From Celerinatantimonas sp046054195 (GTDB taxonomy: Bacteria > Pseudomonadota > Gammaproteobacteria > Enterobacterales > Celerinatantimonadaceae): a stretch of DNA of 64,000 bases. The translations under genes and the position numbers were made by a program. The notes under the pieces were generated by a model that saw only the letters and a list, made by a program, of their open reading frames with translations, had not been told where the DNA came from and did no database searches. Positions 42,590 through 52,086 of this stretch are shown here, piece after piece (the first letter of the stretch is position 1; each line of letters begins with the position of its first letter). The stretch lies in contig NZ_JBEQCS010000008.1 in assembly GCF_046054195.1 (NCBI RefSeq), positions 124,001-188,000 on the forward strand, read 5' to 3'.

Positions 42590-42733
42590 TTCATGATCCC
42601 TTGTTTGGCTTTAGTTACCCTTAAAATCGCCTGTCTACGCATTCGTAGAAAATTGTATCGAGTAATAACAGAATAAAAATTCCATAAAATTATTTATCGA
42701 AAAATATTTTTTGTATATTTTTTATTCCCGTTT

Positions 42734-42752
42734 AAATGAAGCGGATCACATT
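42734..42752 (-). promoter_or_regulatory. Possible CRP half-site upstream of the sugar porter
   Basis: On the minus strand AATGTGATCCGCTTCATTT matches TGTGA-N6-TCA with a weak right arm. It lies in a 333-bp AT-rich gap where nothing else was recognised. Confidence 0.3.
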
Positions 42753-42922
42753 AAATAAATAGTGGGTTTTAAAGTTAACAGTCCATTAATATTTATTTAA
42801 TAAATACATGTGGTTGTATTTTTATTTGGAATATATTAGAGATAAAACAATAGGATGGTTTATTTGGAATAAATATTTCATTTTAATAAAATATGATTTT
42901 AATTTGCAGGAGTTTTAGTCGG

Positions 42923-43720
42923 CTAGTTTTGTAGTGCTCGACCTAATAAATTGAAATAGCGGGCAAAATTTTGATTGAGCTGCTCTCTTAATGGCGATTT
43001 TGGATAACCACCGGATTTCGCGAGCTTTGATTGTTTTGTTCCAGAAGCTAAAAAATTGTTACTAATCTTGCCATCTTGAATAAAAGCTTCAAATGCGCGC
43101 GCAAGAGCTTCGGTCGGCTTGCTCAAATAATAGCTATGGCTCTGTTTATCCAATGCGATGGCCGTTGCTAAATACTCAGATGGATTATTTTTGTCAACCG
43201 AGAGTAAGGTTGTATCAAAAATTGCGATTAAAGCATCATTGAGTGGGTGAGCTGCATAATTTTGCTCATTCAGCCAAGCATCGCTTGCTAACAAACAACG
43301 GCTCTGAGGATACAGGTGTGAACAAATATAGTGATCAAATGCATGCCAGAACTCATGAGCAAGCGCACCTCCTCCGGCATTTTTAGCCAGTGCCAGAGTG
43401 CGTTTCCCGGGTTGATAATGGGCTTTTGCATCAATATTGCCATCGGTGCCAAATGCCAGATGTAAACTGCCGCGAAGGCCAATCACCGACGGTGGAACAT
43501 TGAGCATAAATGATAAATCAGCCAAGGCATCAAAAATCAGGTTTGCCGCTAGTTGTTGCTCGGTTGGGCTCACCCAGCGTCCCAGACGAATCGTTGCAAA
43601 CCCAAACTGAGCCTGAATCTCGCTAAAACTTATATCGCTGTTAAAACGATAATCGGGACCATTACGATGATAGCGTTGCTGCCATGGATGGATTGGTTGA
43701 TTGGGTAATACGGGTTTCAC
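42923..43720 (-). CDS. CLCA_X-family putative zinc metalloprotein
   Basis: 265 aa, cytosolic (no signal peptide). AHEFWHAFDHYI (HExxH at 122-126) gives two zinc ligands and the catalytic glutamate. A downstream TEALARAFEAFIQ supplies acidic residues of the kind used as third ligand in phage-type LPD1 domains. The layout matches proteins annotated as CLCA_X family. Protease activity is inferred from the motif; substrate and role are unknown. The gene stands alone, divergent from a TetR regulator. Confidence 0.7.
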   Translation of the reverse strand: MKPVLPNQPIHPWQQRYHRNGPDYRFNSDISFSEIQAQFGFATIRLGRWVSPTEQQLAANLIFDALADLSFMLNVPPSVIGLRGSLHLAFGTDGNIDAKAHYQPGKRTLALAKNAGGGALAHEFWHAFDHYICSHLYPQSRCLLASDAWLNEQNYAAHPLNDALIAIFDTTLLSVDKNNPSEYLATAIALDKQSHSYYLSKPTEALARAFEAFIQDGKISNNFLASGTKQSKLAKSGGYPKSPLREQLNQNFARYFNLLGRALQN

Positions 43721-43989
43721 ACTAACAACTCATCTTGCCATGTAATGTTTAACACTCACTCTTTATATCAGATTCCCAAGGGATTGGTACAGGCGAGCAA
43801 AGTTAGGCGGTTTAGCTCAAACATAATATTGTCTGCGACATTGTAAAATTAAATATATATCTGTTCGAGTGTTTCAAATAGGGCATAATTTATGCTTTTT
43901 ATCTGGCTTTTTCCGCGTTACAGTGGGCGCATTAAGAGATAATGTCCTTTGCCTGAAGGTGAAGTTTTTAACGGTATATCTGATAATTT

Positions 43990-44565
43990 ATGAGAACGGC
44001 AGAATTTGATCGCGAGCAAGTCCTTGAAGCCGCAATGGAAGTGTTTTGTCAAAAGGGCTATGTCAAAACAACGATGCAGGACTTAAAAGAAGCTACCGGT
44101 TTGCATCCAGGAAGTATTTACTGTGCGTTTAAAAATAAGCGGGGCATGTTGCTGGCTGCTTTAAATCAGTTTATTCAAAGTCGCTGGCGGCAAAGCCAGT
44201 TATGTTTAGACAGTGAAGAGCCATTAGATGGTATTCAATATTATCTGCACCAACTAGCTGAAAAGCTCTGCATGCATCACCCGCACTGCTTATTAAGCCG
44301 AACAGTGGCAGATTTCAGCTCAGTTGATAATGACATTCGTGATGCACTCGAGCAGCCTTGGCGAGAATTGCTTGAGCGTCTTGAAACGCTGCTGGTAAAA
44401 GCTAAAGAGCAAGGCTCATTAAAACCATCAATTAATCCTCAAAATGCCGCTTGGTTGTTGTTGATTAGCGTCTTTGGTCTTAGAGGGTTTCCTCAGTTTA
44501 TGGCAGATGAAAAATCACTGCATGCCTGTATTGATTTACAAATTAATTTAATGCGTTGTGAGTAG
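43990..44565 (+). CDS. TetR/AcrR-family transcriptional regulator
   Basis: 191 aa. The N-terminal helix-turn-helix (VLEAAMEVFCQKGYVKTTMQDLKEATGLHPGSIY as a continuous fold, residues 11-44) is typical. The ligand-binding C-terminal part is all-helical. The stop is directly followed by the yjjG start (TAGATG), so the two are co-transcribed. The target gene is unknown; no obvious operator was identified in the upstream 269 bp. Confidence 0.9.
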   Translation: MRTAEFDREQVLEAAMEVFCQKGYVKTTMQDLKEATGLHPGSIYCAFKNKRGMLLAALNQFIQSRWRQSQLCLDSEEPLDGIQYYLHQLAEKLCMHHPHCLLSRTVADFSSVDNDIRDALEQPWRELLERLETLLVKAKEQGSLKPSINPQNAAWLLLISVFGLRGFPQFMADEKSLHACIDLQINLMRCE

Positions 44566-45285
44566 ATGAGTTACCAACATATCTTTTTTGATTTAGACCA
44601 CACTTTGTGGGATTTTGAACGTAATGCCAGAGATGTTTTGCAAAGACTGTATCAGCAATTTTTGTCTTTGGAACAGTTTTCTCAAGAGCGTTTTATTAGC
44701 GTTTATGAAGCGATTAACGACAAGCTTTGGGCACGTTTTAATGCCGGTGAAATCGACAAAGAACAGCTTCGCGCAGAACGTTTTGCGCAGACCTTTGTGG
44801 CATTGGGTGTTGACCCAAACCAGCTGAGCCTGTCATCAGCGCAATTTGATCAATGGTATATCACTCATTGCGCGCAAATGGATGGCGTTTTTGTTGGTTG
44901 TCATGAGTGTTTAGCTGTTTTAAAGCAGCATTTTAAATTGCATTTGATTACGAACGGTTTTTCCCAGACTCAACATCAAAAACTGCGCAGCGCAAAGCTT
45001 GACGACTACTTTGAGCATGTGTTTATCTCGGATGAGTTAGGCATGCGTAAACCAAATGCAGATATTTTTGAACATGCGATGAATCAAGTCGGAACTCAGG
45101 CTAAGCAATGTCTGATGGTGGGTGATAGTTTGCAGGCCGATATTGCCGGGGCGCGTGGTGTTGGTATCGATCAGGTCTGGTTTAATCCTAAAAATTTACC
45201 TTACACTGAAAGCTCAACTTATCAAATTCAACAGCTTTCGCAGTTACCTGAAATATTGGGATTGGCATCGTCTAAAAATAATTAA
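44566..45285 (+). CDS. yjjG: HAD pyrimidine 5'-nucleotidase YjjG
   Basis: 239 aa, cytosolic HAD phosphatase with house-cleaning activity on non-canonical pyrimidine nucleotides. The nucleophile motif is FFDLDHTLWDFERN; the second motif is LITNG; the lysine is in GMRKPNADIF; the metal-binding acid pair is in MVGDSLQADIAGA. The DHTLWDFE signature and size fit the YjjG group. It begins immediately after the TetR stop, which is unusual for this gene and may place it under that regulator. Confidence 0.9.
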   Translation: MSYQHIFFDLDHTLWDFERNARDVLQRLYQQFLSLEQFSQERFISVYEAINDKLWARFNAGEIDKEQLRAERFAQTFVALGVDPNQLSLSSAQFDQWYITHCAQMDGVFVGCHECLAVLKQHFKLHLITNGFSQTQHQKLRSAKLDDYFEHVFISDELGMRKPNADIFEHAMNQVGTQAKQCLMVGDSLQADIAGARGVGIDQVWFNPKNLPYTESSTYQIQQLSQLPEILGLASSKNN

Positions 45286-45314
45286 ACCGCTCGAATAGAA
45301 CGGTTTAAGATGGG

Positions 45315-45360
45315 CTATTTTAAATACTCAATAAGGCAAAATGGCAAGTATTTAAAATAG
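45315..45360. terminator. Perfect 14-bp inverted repeat between yjjG and maoC
   Basis: CTATTTTAAATACT (45315-45328) and AGTATTTAAAATAG (45347-45360) match perfectly around an 18-base loop. A shorter AAACCG/CGGTTT hairpin just before it (45285-45306) is next to the yjjG stop. They probably act as a bidirectional terminator for the two convergent genes. Confidence 0.55.
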
Positions 45361-45368
45361 ACAGTGAT

Positions 45369-46070
45369 TTAAAAATATAAACGAATAACCGTTTGCGCCA
45401 AACAAGCTGGCCGGCGGGTTCCTTCAATTTCTACTTTAATCTCTTTGACAACTTCCAAGCCCCGTTTTATAGGCGTGACTGATTTTAAGGTGGTGCGAGC
45501 ACGAACGCGGCTACCAGCTTTCACTGGATATAAAAAGCGCACTTCATTTAAGCCATAATTAACCGTCATGCGAACCCCTGGATAAGGCGATTGTGATTCG
45601 TCGACACTTTCAGTTAAAACCGGCAATAGTGATAGTGTTAAAAAGCCGTGGGCAATCGTGGTTTTAAAAGGGGATTCACTACGAGCTCTTTTCGGATCGG
45701 TATGGATCCACTGCTGGTCTTCAGTGACTTGAGCAAACTTGTCAATGCGATCCTGATCGACTGTGAGCCACTGCCCAAGATGAATTTCTTCATTTAACTG
45801 TGCGCTTAATTCAGCCAGTAGTGTTTGTGCTTTTTCAGGTAAAACAATTGGACTTGCTTCAACTGTTTTTGTCTGAGTGTTGCTTTCATCGGTTGAAAGT
45901 AACTGGTGTTCTCGTGCCCAGTTTACAATTTGAATATTATTGGCCCGGTTTAAAAATTCAGCCCAATGGTCCAGTAAAACAGGGGGAATACGTTCTTTTA
46001 AATCGATGAGATCAAATTGATGTTGAGCTAGAATTTCTTTCTTTTTCTTCAAAAAATCAACAACCTTCAT
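45369..46070 (-). CDS. MaoC-like (R)-specific enoyl-CoA hydratase family protein
   Basis: 233 aa from MKVVDFLKKKKEIL, with AGAGG at the right distance; an ATG 20 codons upstream lacks one. The C-terminal 150 residues are a hotdog domain: the active site FAQVTEDQQWIHTDPKRA (Asp/His pair) and PFKTTIAHGFLTLSLLP define MaoC/PhaJ hydratases. The N-terminal 80 residues are an extra helical region. The reaction would be reversible hydration of enoyl-CoA. No PHA synthase lies nearby. Confidence 0.88.
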   Translation of the reverse strand: MKVVDFLKKKKEILAQHQFDLIDLKERIPPVLLDHWAEFLNRANNIQIVNWAREHQLLSTDESNTQTKTVEASPIVLPEKAQTLLAELSAQLNEEIHLGQWLTVDQDRIDKFAQVTEDQQWIHTDPKRARSESPFKTTIAHGFLTLSLLPVLTESVDESQSPYPGVRMTVNYGLNEVRFLYPVKAGSRVRARTTLKSVTPIKRGLEVVKEIKVEIEGTRRPACLAQTVIRLYF

Positions 46071-46621
46071 GTCAATTCCTCTATCTTTCGGGCCGCTTTT
46101 AGTCTCTATCGCATCATCATGGGTTAACATTTTGGGCGAACTACCACATTGATTAAACCCAAGAGCCGTATATTAAATGGATCTTGATTCGTCCATGATG
46201 CTTAAACGAGATATAAAATTTATTCGTTTAAGAGGAAATTTTACTGACAGTTTAGTCAAACATCCATTCGCGCAGATTATAAGGTATAAAAAAATTAAAT
46301 CACGAAATTTGATGAAAAACTGTACCAACTATCATATTCGTCCCATCATCTGTGTTTATCGGCAAATATGAATAAAACTTAACCAAACAGTAAAAGAAAA
46401 GTTGATTTATCGCCTGTAAACTACAGCTGCTGCTATATTGTGTGCTAAAACATCATTAAGATCACTAAAAAAGAGTAACGTTTACTCATCTTTTTCAGCT
46501 AATCCATCTCACTTGATTAAAAAATGCTCATATATCGGGTTAGGCTGAGCAGCGATATGATATAGATAATTTTATAAGCAAGTACAGGTTAGCCGTTTTA
46601 TAACCTATGTCGAGGTAACAT
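46071..46621. other. 550-bp gap before gpx without clear gene
   Basis: A 64-codon frame at 46177-46371 has no ribosome binding site or recognisable family. A small stem (GAGTAACGTTTACTC, about 46475) followed by TCTTTTTC may be a weak terminator. Nothing else was recognised. Confidence 0.35.
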
Positions 46622-47110
46622 ATGAAGCCATTTCCAAAAGATTTAATTTTAGAAACGATAGACCTTAAATCTAAACCATTGGCTGATTTTGACGAGAAGG
46701 TCTTGCTTATTGTAAATACGGCTAGTGAATGCGGATTTACCGGGCAATATCAGGGGCTAGTTAAGCTCCATGAGTCATATCTCCAACAGGGGTTTAGTGT
46801 GTTAGGGTTTCCGTGCGATCAGTTTGGGCATCAAGAGCCGGGCAGTAATGTGCAAATTCAACAGTTTTGCCAAACAACTTATCAAGTTGATTTTCCGATG
46901 TTTAGTAAAACTGAAGTAAATGGGCCAGATACACATCCATTATTTGTCTGGCTCAAAGAAGCTGCGCCTGGGGTCATGGGAACGCAGCGAATTAAATGGA
47001 ACTTTACGAAGTTTTTAGTCTCGCGTGACCGATCTCGAGTGCATCGTTATGCATCAACGACAACACCAGAGCAGATAGTCAATGAGCTGGAGTTGGAGCT
47101 GCAGAGCTAA
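46622..47110 (+). CDS. Glutathione peroxidase family (BtuE-like)
   Basis: 162 aa, reduces peroxides with glutathione or thioredoxin. The peroxidatic cysteine is in NTASECGFTGQY, the glutamine in FPCDQFGHQEPG, and the tryptophan in IKWNFTKFLV: the complete catalytic triad, with cysteine instead of selenocysteine. There is no signal peptide, so it is cytosolic. GAGG precedes the ATG. It is a single gene followed by a strong terminator. Confidence 0.93.
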   Translation: MKPFPKDLILETIDLKSKPLADFDEKVLLIVNTASECGFTGQYQGLVKLHESYLQQGFSVLGFPCDQFGHQEPGSNVQIQQFCQTTYQVDFPMFSKTEVNGPDTHPLFVWLKEAAPGVMGTQRIKWNFTKFLVSRDRSRVHRYASTTTPEQIVNELELELQS

Positions 47111-47142
47111 CCGTGCCTCTTTTGTAAAAGACATGGACGTTG

Positions 47143-47175
47143 TGAGAAAGCCCGTATCGATAACATACGGGCTTT
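47143..47175 (+). terminator. Terminator after gpx
   Basis: AAAGCCCGTAT pairs with ATACGGGCTTT around an eight-base loop, then TTTTTG. It lies about 35 bp past the stop. Confidence 0.85.
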
Positions 47176-47253
47176 TTGTTTGGTTCATTAAGTGTCTAGC
47201 CAGTGTGTGGCACTTTCCGCTATGATGAACCCAGATGTACAGGAAGGTGTCAG

Positions 47254-48714
47254 ATGATTGAATTCAAACAGGTCGAAATAACAAAAGCAAAACAACATTG
47301 TATCATCGACGACTGGCAGATAGAGGCGGGCAAACATGTCTGCGTCATCGCCGGTGATAATTCACCGTCATTAATTGCTGACTGGTTATTTGAAAAAGCC
47401 AGTTTAACTCAAGGGCAAGTGACGGGATTACCTTCGCGCATTGGGATTGTTTCGCTAAGCGTGCAGCAGCAGCTTTATAGCGAGCAAAAAGATGCCGATG
47501 AGACAGATTTAACCAACGAAGTAGACCCAGGCAGTAGTGTTTTAGAGCTGCTTTATGAGATTAACTCCAATAGCGAGCAAGTGGAGCAGGCTATCGTTGA
47601 CTGTGGCTTAGAAAAGCTGCGTGACAGAGGTTTCTTTTTGCTCTCAACCGGTGAGACTCGCCGGCTGATGCTAGCGCGCGCGATTTTAACCAATCCTCAA
47701 CTCTTAGTGCTTGATGAACCCTATGCAGGGCTTGATAAAGGCTATCAGCAGCAGCTGAGTGGATTGCTGGAGCGTTTAAGCTCGCAATATACCATCTTGA
47801 TGATTACCAGCCGCGATAAAGAGCTTCCCGAATGTTTTACTAAAATTAGCCTATTTGATGAAGGCCGCTTACATAGCAGCTTTGATCGACAGCAATGGCT
47901 GGAGCATCCGCTTCGCTTGCAGTGGCAGGCGCTTGCGGGCAGCGTTTCTAAAGATTTGGCCAAGGCACTGCAAACGGGTGATACAGTCAATGATAAGCTT
48001 GCTATTGACCCGTTATTCGCCATTCACGATGGCCGAGTGGCCTATCATGATGGGCTGATTTTTGAAAATCTTAATTGGCAAATTCGCCCTAATCAGCACT
48101 GGCAGGTCCGAGGCCCTAATGGCTGCGGAAAAAGCACACTGCTTAATCTGATTTTTGGCGACCATCCCCAGTGTTATAGCAACCAAATTGATATTTTAGG
48201 GCACCGACGTGGCAGCGGAGAAAGTATCTGGGAAGTCAAACAGCGCATAGGCATGGTGTCTTCATCACTGCACTTGCAATATCGAATTAATGCAAAAGCT
48301 GTGGATGTTGTGTTATCAGGTTTTTATGACTCGATTGGTTTGTACCAACAGCCGAGCGCAAGTGAGCGCGAGCAGGCGATGAATTGGTTGAAACTATTGC
48401 ATATGGATAATCTGGCAAAAGCCGGCTTTCAGTCGTTAAGTTACGGTCAGCAGCGCTTGTTACTTATCGCTCGAGCGCTCATTAAACGCCCTGTCTTATT
48501 ATTGCTTGATGAACCGTGCCAAGGGCTTGATTATCTTAACCGTAAGATTGTTTTGCAGGCATTATCTATTATTGCCAAACAAGGGCTGACACAGATGGTT
48601 TATGTGTCGCATCATGATGATGAAGCAATTGACGGGATAGAACATTTTGTTGATTTTATCCCCGCCGCCGATGGGCAGGGATATCATCCGCAAGTGAGCT
48701 CAAACGTTCAATAG
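47254..48714 (+). CDS. modF: Duplicated ABC ATPase, ModF
   Basis: 486 aa from MIEFKQVEI; AGGAAGG upstream fixes this start. Two ATPase domains lie in tandem. The second is complete (GPNGCGKST, LSYGQQRLLLIARAL, LLLLDEPCQGLD). The first has the signature LSTGETRRLMLARAI and Walker B LLVLDEPYAGLD, but its Walker A reads GDNSPSLIAD and lacks the Gly-Lys-Ser/Thr. The GHRRGSGESIWEVK and SSSLHLQYR blocks identify ModF, a soluble protein linked to molybdate uptake whose role is unclear. No modABC genes are adjacent. Confidence 0.88.
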   Translation: MIEFKQVEITKAKQHCIIDDWQIEAGKHVCVIAGDNSPSLIADWLFEKASLTQGQVTGLPSRIGIVSLSVQQQLYSEQKDADETDLTNEVDPGSSVLELLYEINSNSEQVEQAIVDCGLEKLRDRGFFLLSTGETRRLMLARAILTNPQLLVLDEPYAGLDKGYQQQLSGLLERLSSQYTILMITSRDKELPECFTKISLFDEGRLHSSFDRQQWLEHPLRLQWQALAGSVSKDLAKALQTGDTVNDKLAIDPLFAIHDGRVAYHDGLIFENLNWQIRPNQHWQVRGPNGCGKSTLLNLIFGDHPQCYSNQIDILGHRRGSGESIWEVKQRIGMVSSSLHLQYRINAKAVDVVLSGFYDSIGLYQQPSASEREQAMNWLKLLHMDNLAKAGFQSLSYGQQRLLLIARALIKRPVLLLLDEPCQGLDYLNRKIVLQALSIIAKQGLTQMVYVSHHDDEAIDGIEHFVDFIPAADGQGYHPQVSSNVQ

Positions 48715-48720
48715 CTGATA

Positions 48721-49398
48721 TTAAGATGCTTTGGCCTGTTGCCATTCGATAACGGGCCAACTGCGCTTTTGGGCTATCGATAACAATGTTCCATGCGGGT
48801 TGACGACATAAGGTTCATCAACCTGTTCTAACAGCGGTAAGTCATTAATTGAGTCTGAGTAAAAGCGCAGTACATCCGGTTGCCAGCTTTGTGTGGTTAG
48901 CCATTGCTGTAAACGCACGACTTTGCCTTCGCCAAATGATGGCGTGCCAATGATACTGGGTGTATATGCGCCTTGTTGGCGAGCAATATTAACCGCAATA
49001 ACATTTGAAATATCAAATAATTTAGCAACTGGGCGAACAATAAAATCAACGGTTGCAGAGATCACTAATAGATGGTGGTGATGCTCTTTTAGATCTTCAA
49101 TTAACCGTTTCGCTTGCGGATATAGCCGGAATTTGATCTGCTCGTCGATAAATTGTTGCACCAGTTGATCAACCTGCTCTGCAGAGAGTTTCCCAAGCGG
49201 CGTCAGACTAAACTCTAAAAAGGCGTTTATATCCATGGTGCCGCTGCGATACTGCTCGTCGAATTGACGGTCCAAATCAAGAAATTCTTCACCATTGTCA
49301 ATCAGGTTTTGATCCACCAGAAACTGATGCCATAACGCCATGGTATCGCCGTTTAACAACGTGTCATCCAGGTCAAAAATAGTCAGTGAATTTGGCAT
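48721..49398 (-). CDS. HAD-IB family hydrolase (SerB-like fold)
   Basis: 225 aa. The nucleophile motif is IFDLDDTLLNGDT; motif II is VISATVDFIVRPVA; the lysine is in GEGKVVRLQQW; the acidic motif is FYSDSINDLPLL. These define the HAD-IB subfamily of phosphoserine-phosphatase-like enzymes. The substrate is unknown; related proteins are annotated as phosphoserine or histidinol phosphatase. It is convergent with modF, six bases apart. Confidence 0.87.
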   Translation of the reverse strand: MPNSLTIFDLDDTLLNGDTMALWHQFLVDQNLIDNGEEFLDLDRQFDEQYRSGTMDINAFLEFSLTPLGKLSAEQVDQLVQQFIDEQIKFRLYPQAKRLIEDLKEHHHHLLVISATVDFIVRPVAKLFDISNVIAVNIARQQGAYTPSIIGTPSFGEGKVVRLQQWLTTQSWQPDVLRFYSDSINDLPLLEQVDEPYVVNPHGTLLSIAQKRSWPVIEWQQAKAS

Positions 49399-49454
49399 AA
49401 TATTTATCTATCAATCGTCTACACACTCTTTTGTACCATCATTATCTGACAAGG

Positions 49455-50474
49455 TCACTCTTTTAGATAACGGATAGCTGATTTATCAACCAGTAAGTGT
49501 AGCTCTTTGCCTGGTTCAATTAACCGCTGTGCGTGACGGTTCAATAAATCGACTGTTAATTGAACATCGCCAATTTCAACTTCATAACGAATAATCGTCC
49601 CCAGAAGTTGATGGCTAAGTACAGTGGCATTAAGCTTTTGTGAAAAATAATCAGGGTATTGGCGGCTTGCTTCATATAGATAAATCGATTCAGGGCGAAT
49701 CGCGACTTCATCTTCGGTATTAATGGCCAATAGTTGCAGCGCTTGCTGATTACTAAGGACATTATATTGGCCCATAAAGCTTGCTGCGAAATGGTTAGCA
49801 GGTTCAGTGTAAAGCCGCTCTGGCGTATCACACTGCATGATTTGGCCTGCATTCATCAGCGCAATGCGATCTGACATCGTCAGTGCTTCTTCTTGATCAT
49901 GGGTCACAAAGATTGTGGTCAGATTGAGCTCCTGTTGAATGGAGCGGATTTGCCGGCGCAGATGTTTGCGGATTCGGGCATCAAGTGCTGAGAGCGGTTC
50001 ATCAAGGAGTAATACTTTGGGCTCAACAACTAGGCTTCGAGCCAAGGCTACCCGTTGGCGCTGCCCGCCAGAGAGCGAAGCTGGATAGCGGCTCTTAAAT
50101 TCCGTTAGTTCGACAAGCGCCAGAATACGCTCAACTTTTTCTTTAATATTGCCATCATTTTGTTTTTGAATGCGCAGGCCAAAAGCCACATTTTCCCAGA
50201 CCGTGAGATTAGGAAATAGGGCATAACTTTGAAAGACCATCCCAATGCCGCGCTTTTGTGGCGCCATGTTAGTAATGTCTTCATCTGATAGATAGATTTG
50301 GCCATTGTCGACATCGGTTAACCCCGCCAGGCAACGCAGCAAAGTTGATTTACCGCATCCGGATGGCCCTAGCAAAGTAAGAAATTCGCCACCTTCAATC
50401 GATAAATTAATGTCAGAGAAAATAGTCTTTTGATCGTATCGTTTTTCTAATTGGTTAATGACAACTGAATGCAT
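49455..50474 (-). CDS. ABC transporter ATPase, PhnT/PotA/FbpC type
   Basis: 339 aa. Walker A GPSGCGKST, signature LSGGQRQRVALARSL, Walker B VLLLDEPLSALD, and the switch in FVTHDQEEAL are all intact. The C-terminal regulatory (TOBE-like) domain includes EVAIRPESIYLY. It is the last gene of a four-gene transporter set that also has two permeases and a binding protein. Ligand is inferred from the neighbouring hydrolase and UTRA regulator to be a phosphonate or organic phosphate. Confidence 0.9.
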   Translation of the reverse strand: MHSVVINQLEKRYDQKTIFSDINLSIEGGEFLTLLGPSGCGKSTLLRCLAGLTDVDNGQIYLSDEDITNMAPQKRGIGMVFQSYALFPNLTVWENVAFGLRIQKQNDGNIKEKVERILALVELTEFKSRYPASLSGGQRQRVALARSLVVEPKVLLLDEPLSALDARIRKHLRRQIRSIQQELNLTTIFVTHDQEEALTMSDRIALMNAGQIMQCDTPERLYTEPANHFAASFMGQYNVLSNQQALQLLAINTEDEVAIRPESIYLYEASRQYPDYFSQKLNATVLSHQLLGTIIRYEVEIGDVQLTVDLLNRHAQRLIEPGKELHLLVDKSAIRYLKE

Positions 50475-50483
50475 GAAAAAATC

Positions 50484-51263
50484 CTAACGGTTGAGCCGGG
50501 TTGCCGCCAAGGTCAGCAACAAAATAATCGTAAAATAAGACATCACTAACGCTGAGGTGAAATGGCCACTGGTTTGGCGCATGTTATATAGATAAACCTG
50601 CAACGTTTCATAGGATGTGCCCACCAAAATATTGGCAAAGACAAATTCACCAATCAGAAACGAGAATGATAAAAATAGTGATGCCAATAACCCTTTGCGG
50701 ATATTTGGCAAAACTACTTTAATAAAGGCGCTAATGCTTGATGCGCCAAGCAGAGCCGCTGCATCCATCAAGTCTGGAATATTAAGTGCCTGCAAGTTGT
50801 TATTAACCGCTCGATAGACAAACGGCAATGTAATCGCAAAATAACAGCCGACTAAAATCCACGGCGTGCCTGTTAATGGCAATGGCCCACCGGAATACAA
50901 CTGCAGTAATCCAACGGATGAGACTACTGGCGGAATCGCAAATGGTAATAAGGTTAAGACATTCATCCAAGTATCGAGTTTGGGATAGTAATAAAACACC
51001 ACGAAGACGCACGGCACAATTAAAACAGCGCTGATAAACAGCGTCCCAAATGATAAGACTAATGAGTGATAAAGTGAGGTTAAAAAGCGCGGATCGGTCC
51101 ACAGTTGGTGATACCACTTAAAGGTGAATCCTGAGGGCAGAATCGTTGCTCCCCATTGATCGCATAATGAGTAGACGAGCGTTGCTAGCAGTGGGATCAA
51201 TAATAATCCATAAAGGATGCTAAGCACGCTAACGTGATAGAGCTTAGAGTGACTAGCTGACAT
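50484..51263 (-). CDS. ABC transporter permease 2 (PhnV-like)
   Basis: 259 aa with six membrane segments. The EAA-type loop DAAALLGASSISAFIKVVLPNI contacts the ATPase. It overlaps the other permease gene by 11 bp, indicating coupled translation and a heterodimeric channel. Confidence 0.87.
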   Translation of the reverse strand: MSASHSKLYHVSVLSILYGLLLIPLLATLVYSLCDQWGATILPSGFTFKWYHQLWTDPRFLTSLYHSLVLSFGTLFISAVLIVPCVFVVFYYYPKLDTWMNVLTLLPFAIPPVVSSVGLLQLYSGGPLPLTGTPWILVGCYFAITLPFVYRAVNNNLQALNIPDLMDAAALLGASSISAFIKVVLPNIRKGLLASLFLSFSFLIGEFVFANILVGTSYETLQVYLYNMRQTSGHFTSALVMSYFTIILLLTLAATRLNR

Positions 51264-52086
51264 GATAACTCCTTTGGATCACTTTTTGATTAATCACGGT
51301 AATGACGACGAGAATAACCATCAGTAGCACGGAGATTGCAGCGGCTAGGTTAGGTTCTAAGAAAATGTCGCCGGAGACTAAACTGGCGATGCGCACGGTG
51401 ACGATATTATAATTCCCTGAGGTTAGCGCATACACCGTGGCATAAGTACCTAAGCCATTGGCAATTAAAATAATAAAGGTGCCTAATAAAGCTGGTGTTA
51501 ACACCGGTAACGCAATACGACGCCAGTAATATTTATTGTCGGCTCCAAGCAAAAAAGCAGCTTCTTGCCAGTCTTTTTTTAGAGCATCAAAAGCTGGGTA
51601 AAGCAGTAGCATCGCCAGCGGAATTTGAAAATAACTGTAGATCACCGTTAAGCCGCTGGTGTTGTATAAGTTAAACCCCCCGAGCCAGCCGATATGGCGC
51701 AAAATCAGCGTGATCATGCCGTTAAAACCAAGGATGATGACAAAAGCAAATGCCAGTGGTACTCCCACAAAGTTGCTGGTCATATTGGCAAAGGCTAGCA
51801 ATCCATTGCGAACTCGCTTTGAAGTGTGGCGCAGTGATGCACAGCCAATGGTTGCGAGTATCAAGCCAATGACGCTTGAGCTCAAGGCGATAATTAAGCT
51901 GTGTTCAAACGCTTGCAGATAAAAAGGTGAGGTGAGTACTTGCTGATAGTTACTAAGGCTCAAACTGCCTGAGTCGTTAAACAAACTATTGATAATGACC
52001 CAAACCAGCGGCGCTAATTGAAACAGTCCAATCAATACAATAAACGGCAGGAGCACCAGCAACGGTCGCCAGTTGGTACGCTTCAT
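51253..52086 (-). CDS. ABC transporter permease 1 (PhnU-like)
   Basis: 277 aa with six membrane segments. The EAA loop is EAAFLLGADNKYYWRRIALP. The ATG overlaps the stop of the hydrolase gene (ATGA). It pairs with the following permease. The ligand is inferred as for the ATPase. Confidence 0.87.
   Translation of the reverse strand: MKRTNWRPLLVLLPFIVLIGLFQLAPLVWVIINSLFNDSGSLSLSNYQQVLTSPFYLQAFEHSLIIALSSSVIGLILATIGCASLRHTSKRVRNGLLAFANMTSNFVGVPLAFAFVIILGFNGMITLILRHIGWLGGFNLYNTSGLTVIYSYFQIPLAMLLLYPAFDALKKDWQEAAFLLGADNKYYWRRIALPVLTPALLGTFIILIANGLGTYATVYALTSGNYNIVTVRIASLVSGDIFLEPNLAAAISVLLMVILVVITVINQKVIQRSYHVS

Noticed and set aside
46177..46371. 64-codon frame before gpx
   Set aside because: No ribosome binding site; amino acid composition reflects AT-rich DNA (many Lys/Ile).
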